Notes under the pieces: model-generated | Told to the model about the DNA's origin: nothing | Databases searched by the model: none | Seen by the model: the letters and a program-made list of their open reading frames with translations, nothing else | Shown: positions 1 to 5,930 of the stretch, one piece after another | How the letters are laid out: each line of letters begins with the position of its first letter | Position numbering within the stretch: position 1 is the stretch's first letter | Position numbers and translations under genes: made by a program | From: Chloroflexota bacterium | GTDB lineage: Bacteria > Chloroflexota > Limnocylindria > Limnocylindrales > CSP1-4 | DNA length: 5,930 nucleotides | Assembly: GCA_013695505.1 (NCBI GenBank) | Contig: JACDAH010000136.1 | Location: forward strand, 1 to 5,930 | Direction: 5' to 3'

Positions 1-1
1 C

Positions 2-424
2 TCGGCCCGCCAGACTGCCGATACGAAGGCAGCGATCGACGCCGGTGAGGCGGCGACTCGTGCCGCAATGGAGCGGGTGGACGAATCGGTCCGGCGGGCT
101 GGGCAGGGCGCAGGTACCGCGCTCCGCCATTCGCCGGCGACCGTCGAGACCGCCCTGCGCGCGGCGCCCGCTGCCGCGGGGATCGGCCGCGACACGACCG
201 TCAACGTCGCCGCCCAGCGCCTCGCCCGTGATCTCGCCGCCATCCCGGGTATCGAGCGGTTCGGGTCGCTCCGGCTCGGGGAGCTGGACCGGGCGGGTCC
301 GCGGCCACTCCGGACCATGTGGCGGATCGCCCGCGGCGAGCTCGCCGATCACTATGGCGAGATGACCATCCGCGAGGTCGTCGATCGCTTCGGCGGCGGG
401 ACCGGTCCGACTCCGCGGGCCTGA
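2..424 (+). CDS. Unrecognised Ala/Arg-rich protein, C-terminal part (5' end outside window)
   Basis: An open frame enters from the left edge and ends at TGA 422-424, giving about 140 visible codons. An internal ATG at 68 could be a start, but the frame is open to the edge with the same composition, so a gene truncated by the window is more likely. The first roughly 60 residues are rich in Ala, Arg, Glu and Thr and look helical. The C-terminal part is more globular, with motifs such as AAIPGIERFGSL and a conserved-looking end containing MWRIARGELADHYGEMTI. I see no membrane segment, metal-binding motif or catalytic signature, and I do not recognise the family. It lies directly upstream of the carbonic anhydrase with only one codon between stop and start, so the two are probably co-transcribed. 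Coding status rests on the open high-GC frame and this spacing; the function is unknown. Confidence 0.6.
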   Translation, partial: SARQTADTKAAIDAGEAATRAAMERVDESVRRAGQGAGTALRHSPATVETALRAAPAAAGIGRDTTVNVAAQRLARDLAAIPGIERFGSLRLGELDRAGPRPLRTMWRIARGELADHYGEMTIREVVDRFGGGTGPTPRA

Positions 425-427
425 TCC

Positions 428-949
428 GTGGTTGACCAGTCTCCGGACGACGCGGACGCTGCCTCCGAGTACGCTCGGATCCTGCAGGAGAATCGCCGCT
501 ACGTCGAGTCGTTCGACCGGTCGGCGCTGACCGCCGCGCCGCTCTCCGGACTCGCGATCATCGCCTGCATGGACGCCCGCCTGGACGTCGAGGAGGCCCT
601 CGGGTTGCGGACGGGCGACGCCCACATCATTCGCAACGCCGGCGGCCTCGCGACGGACGACGCCATTCGGTCGGTGATCGTCAGCCAGGAACGCCTCGGC
701 ACAAACGAGGTCCTCGTGATCGGCCACACCCACTGCGGGCTCGAGGACGCCGACGAGGACGAGATGCGCGAGCATCTCGCGGCTCGAACCGGGCGCCGTG
801 TCGACATGGAGTTCGGCTCGTTCCCGGACGTCGCCACGTCGGTCCGTGCCCAGGTCGAGCGGCTGCGGACGCATCCGTGGGTCCGCCACGTGCCGATCCA
901 CGGGTTGATCTTCGATGTGGAGACCGGGCGCCTGATCGAGGTCGACTAA
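428..949 (+). CDS. Beta-class carbonic anhydrase (Rv1284-like)
   Basis: This 173-aa protein is predicted to interconvert CO2 and bicarbonate in the cytoplasm with a zinc ion. The beta-class motifs are in order: CMDARLD (C47 zinc ligand, D49/R51 catalytic dyad), HIIRNAGG (66-73) and HTHCG (H100 and C103 as the other two zinc ligands). The C-terminal GLIFDVETGRLIEV strand is typical of the short mycobacterial Rv1284-type branch, whose members are about 160-170 aa, so it looks full length. GTG 428 is chosen because an in-frame stop lies two codons upstream and the only later Met (M48) sits inside the zinc motif. No strong Shine-Dalgarno precedes it, so translation may depend on the gene ending three bases earlier. 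One small difference is His at 102, where the Rv1284 motif has Asp (HTDCG). No signal peptide is seen. The family call is secure; the physiological role (pH, bicarbonate supply) is inference. Confidence 0.93.
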   Translation: MVDQSPDDADAASEYARILQENRRYVESFDRSALTAAPLSGLAIIACMDARLDVEEALGLRTGDAHIIRNAGGLATDDAIRSVIVSQERLGTNEVLVIGHTHCGLEDADEDEMREHLAARTGRRVDMEFGSFPDVATSVRAQVERLRTHPWVRHVPIHGLIFDVETGRLIEVD

Positions 950-1076
950 GAGACCAGGGAACGGTCCGCGCGCCGATCGCGACCGCCCCCCGCGCGTGGT
1001 GCGCCTCTCATCCGAACCACGTACGAGCGAACGAACTTCGGAGTCATGGAGATCGGGCGGCTCGCGGTGTGTCATT

Positions 1077-1090
1077 GCAGTACGCACTGC
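1077..1090. repeat. Perfect inverted repeat GCAGT-ACGC-ACTGC upstream of the signalling operon
   Basis: Two exact 5-base arms (1077-1081 and 1086-1090) flank a 4-base centre, 35 bases before the regulator start codon. The 175-base gap around it (950-1124) holds no gene that I can support and no convincing -35/-10 pair. The repeat could be a half-turn operator or a small mRNA hairpin in the leader. It has no following T-run, so it is not a classic terminator for the carbonic anhydrase gene. A 5-base arm can arise by chance in GC-rich DNA. Confidence 0.3.
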
Positions 1091-1112
1091 CGTGGATCGG
1101 TCGAGTGCTCCC

Positions 1113-1116
1113 GAGG
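1113..1116 (+). promoter_or_regulatory. Shine-Dalgarno GAGG deciding the GTG start of the REC-GGDEF gene
   Basis: GAGG lies 8 bases before GTG 1125. That GTG is followed at once by a receiver-domain first strand (MKVLIADDS). The same frame is open upstream to about 996, but the extra 43 residues are Ser/Arg-rich, match no domain, and would place the receiver unusually far from the N-terminus. This site therefore supports 1125 as the true start. Confidence 0.6.
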
Positions 1117-1124
1117 TCCACCAC

Positions 1125-2068
1125 GTGAAAGTGCTCATCGCCGACGACAGCGCGATTCCGAGGCTCATCCTCCAGAAGACGCTGACCTCGCTCGGCCACG
1201 AGACGGCGGCCGCGAGCGACGGCGCCGAAGCATGGGCGCTGTATCAGACGTTCCTGCCCGACGTCGTATTGAGCGACTGGCTCATGCCCGGGACGAATGG
1301 CATCGAGCTATGCCGCCAGATCCGCGGCTTCGGAAGCGAGCGCTACACCTACTTCGTTCTCCTGACCGCGATGACCGAGCTCGAGCACGCCGTCACGGCG
1401 ATGACCGCCGGCGCGGACGACTTCATGGTCAAGCCGCTCGACAAGTCCCGGCTCGAGGCGACGCTGATTTCGGCGGATCGGGTCACTGGCCTCCATCACG
1501 AGCTCCGCGACCAGCGGGCTGCCCTGGTCCGCGCCAACAGCCTCCTTTTCGACGACGCCCGTCGCGATGCGCTGACCCACCTCGGGAACCGACTCCGGTT
1601 GACCGAGGATCTCGCCACGCTCCAGGCCCGGATCGATGGCGGCGGGGCGCCGGCCTGTGTTGCGCTGATCGACGTCGACCTGTTCAAGACCTACAACGAC
1701 ACATACGGCCACCCCGCCGGGGACGAGGCTCTTCGGTCTGTCGCGCGCGGCCTGACCGGAGCCATCGGCCCCGCGGACATGGCCTACCGCTATGGCGGAG
1801 AGGAGTTCCTCGTCCTCATGCCGGCCACCGGCCTGCCCACGGCCACCCGGACCCTCGACCGCATCCGGGCCGCGATCGAGGCAATGCAGATCCCCCACCC
1901 GGCCAACCCCGCCGCCGGCGTCCTCACGATCAGCGGCGGCATTGCCGCGTCGTCCTCGTCCCCGGAGGACCTCCTGGCGTGGATCCAGTTCGCCGACCAG
2001 GCGCTTTATCGAGCGAAGTCAGAAGGGCGGAACCGGGTCATGGTCCATCACACGACGAACGTCGCGGC

Positions 2069-2072
<4 letters not shown>
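1125..2072 (+). CDS. Response regulator with diguanylate cyclase output (REC-GGDEF, PleD/WspR-like)
   Basis: This 315-aa cytoplasmic protein is predicted to make cyclic-di-GMP from two GTP when its receiver is phosphorylated. The REC domain (about 1-120) has the acidic pair D7/D8, phospho-acceptor D51 (in [10 protein letters not shown]), T81 and K103 (VKPL). A helical linker (about 121-145) leads to a GGDEF domain (about 146-308). There I see DALTHLGNR, the metal/substrate segment [10 protein letters not shown] (183-192), YGHPAGDE, the active-site loop RYGGEEF (GGEEF at 224-228), and the terminal [15 protein letters not shown]. All residues needed for catalysis appear present. The I-site RxxD, expected five residues before GGEEF, reads GPAD (215-218), so the inhibitory arginine is missing. 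No EAL or HD-GYP domain is attached. The stop overlaps the start of the hybrid kinase by ATGA, so the two are translationally coupled, and the kinase's HPt is the likely phosphate donor to D51. Confidence 0.93.
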
Positions 2073-5290
<3,218 letters not shown>

Positions 5291-5323
5291 CACGGGTCGC
5301 CGTGACGATCCGCAGGACGGTCC

Positions 5324-5339
5324 GGCCCGACCTCGGGTC
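5324..5339. repeat. Small hairpin in the gap after the kinase gene
   Basis: GGCCCG and CGGGTC can pair as a 6-base stem (one G-T pair) around ACCT, 33 bases after the kinase stop. Two weaker self-complementary stretches lie just before it (5291-5304 and 5315-5323). None is followed by a T-run, so an intrinsic terminator is only weakly supported. The rest of this 95-base gap (5291-5385) has a -10-like TATCCT at 5351-5356 with no convincing -35, so a promoter for the next gene is possible but unproven. Confidence 0.25.
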
Positions 5340-5373
5340 GCGCCACCGCTTATCCTCGGACGATCACCCGATC

Positions 5374-5380
5374 GAGGAGG
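5374..5380 (+). promoter_or_regulatory. Strong Shine-Dalgarno GAGGAGG for the molybdenum hydroxylase gene
   Basis: GAGGAGG ends 5 bases before ATG 5386. It is the strongest ribosome-binding site in the window and fixes the start of the last gene, which suggests efficient translation independent of the kinase gene upstream. Confidence 0.75.
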
Positions 5381-5385
5381 CCGAA

Positions 5386-5930
5386 ATGCCCGTGACCGAC
5401 ACGACTGGATGGCCCCCACAGGCCGCGTCGGCAACCGCCCCCGATCGGCCGTGGATCCGCGGCGACGGGCAGGCCAAGGCCACGGGCCAGGCACGCTACA
5501 CCGCCGACCTCGCGTTCCCCGGCCTCGCCCACGCCCGGCTGCTCCTGGCCGGCCGTGCTCACGCCCGGATCGTCCGTCTCGACACGGCCCGGGCGCGCGC
5601 CTTGCCCGGCGTCCTTGCCGTCCTGACCCAGGACGACGTCCCGGAGCGGCGCTACGGCTCGTTCGACTACGTGCTCGACCGGACGCTCTTCGCCCGGGAT
5701 GTCGTCCGGTTTGAAGGCGAGGTCGTGGCCGCGGTGGCCGCCCTGACGCCGGAGCAGGCGGCCGCTGCGGTCGCTGCGATCGAGGTCGAGTACGAGGACC
5801 TTCCGCCGATCCTCGACGTCGAGCAAGCCCTCGCAAGCGGCTCGCCCCTCGTCCACCCGGGCATTGCGGACTACGGCCACGACCCGAACATCGAGCCCGG
5901 CGGCAACGTGGCCGGCCGCTCGACGATCGT
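5386..5930 (+). CDS. Xanthine dehydrogenase/aldehyde oxidase family molybdopterin-binding subunit, N-terminal part
   Basis: The frame is open from ATG 5386 to the right edge (181 complete codons), so the 3' end is outside the window; family members are usually 750-800 aa. After a roughly 25-residue polar leader, residues about 26-150 match the a/b hammerhead domain of this family. Visible segments are GDGQAKATGQARYTADL, FPGLAHARLL, HARIVRLDTARARALPGV, VLTQDDVP, VRFEGEVVAAVAA and IEVEYEDLPPILDVEQAL. In the family this large subunit carries the Mo cofactor and hydroxylates aromatic heterocycles or aldehydes, or oxidises CO, together with FAD and 2Fe-2S partners. Neither partner gene lies upstream, so they would have to be downstream or fused. 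The active-site loop that separates CO dehydrogenase (CoxL) from other members is not reached, so the substrate cannot be stated. No Tat or Sec signal is seen. The start is set by the Shine-Dalgarno at 5374-5380. Confidence 0.9.
   Translation, partial: MPVTDTTGWPPQAASATAPDRPWIRGDGQAKATGQARYTADLAFPGLAHARLLLAGRAHARIVRLDTARARALPGVLAVLTQDDVPERRYGSFDYVLDRTLFARDVVRFEGEVVAAVAALTPEQAAAAVAAIEVEYEDLPPILDVEQALASGSPLVHPGIADYGHDPNIEPGGNVAGRSTI

Noticed and set aside
996..1124. Longer N-terminus of the REC-GGDEF protein starting at GTG 996
   Set aside because: The extra 43 residues are low-complexity, and the receiver begins exactly at GTG 1125, which has its own Shine-Dalgarno 8 bases upstream.
1046..2068. 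Upstream in-frame extension of the hybrid kinase (open from 1046)
   Set aside because: The extension is Arg/Pro/His-rich, overlaps the whole REC-GGDEF gene in another frame, and matches no domain. ATG 2069 lies just before TM1 and forms a classic ATGA overlap.
5291..5385. Intrinsic terminator and sigma-70-type promoter between the kinase and the last gene
   Set aside because: The stems are short and lack a T-run, and the -10-like TATCCT has no matching -35. I kept only the inverted repeat as a low-confidence feature.

Overview
The window is uniformly GC-rich with strong G/C third-position bias, and every gene is on the + strand. This fits a high-GC free-living bacterium. The gene mix (beta-carbonic anhydrase of the mycobacterial Rv1284 kind, a molybdenum hydroxylase of the xanthine/CO dehydrogenase family, a large hybrid histidine kinase) would suit Chloroflexota or Actinomycetota. 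No rRNA or other marker is present, so this placement is a guess.

Layout: (1) positions 2-424 hold the 3' end of an unrecognised Ala/Arg-rich protein. (2) After one intervening codon, and in the same frame, a small complete beta-class carbonic anhydrase follows (428-949). (3) A 175-base gap (950-1124) contains a perfect short inverted repeat and ends in a good Shine-Dalgarno. (4) A two-gene signalling cassette occupies 1125-5290: a PleD-like REC-GGDEF response regulator/diguanylate cyclase (315 aa) overlaps by ATGA a 1073-aa membrane hybrid sensor kinase. The kinase reads TM, Cache-like sensor, TM, HisKA, HATPase, REC, REC, HPt. (5) A 95-base gap holds weak hairpins and a strong Shine-Dalgarno. 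(6) The 5' part of a molybdopterin-binding subunit of the xanthine dehydrogenase/aldehyde oxidase family starts at 5386 and runs off the window.

The core of the window is the cassette. The kinase carries every phosphotransfer station needed (H377, D671, D821, H1015) but no output domain. The neighbouring regulator has a receiver (D51) wired to a diguanylate cyclase. The natural reading is a complete sensor-to-cyclic-di-GMP phosphorelay made from one transcript with translational coupling. The cyclase lacks the arginine of the canonical inhibitory I-site, so its output may not be limited by product feedback. The carbonic anhydrase and the molybdenum hydroxylase look like neighbours rather than parts of the relay. 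No mobile element, CRISPR array, tRNA or rRNA was seen, and no wholly new system is evident.
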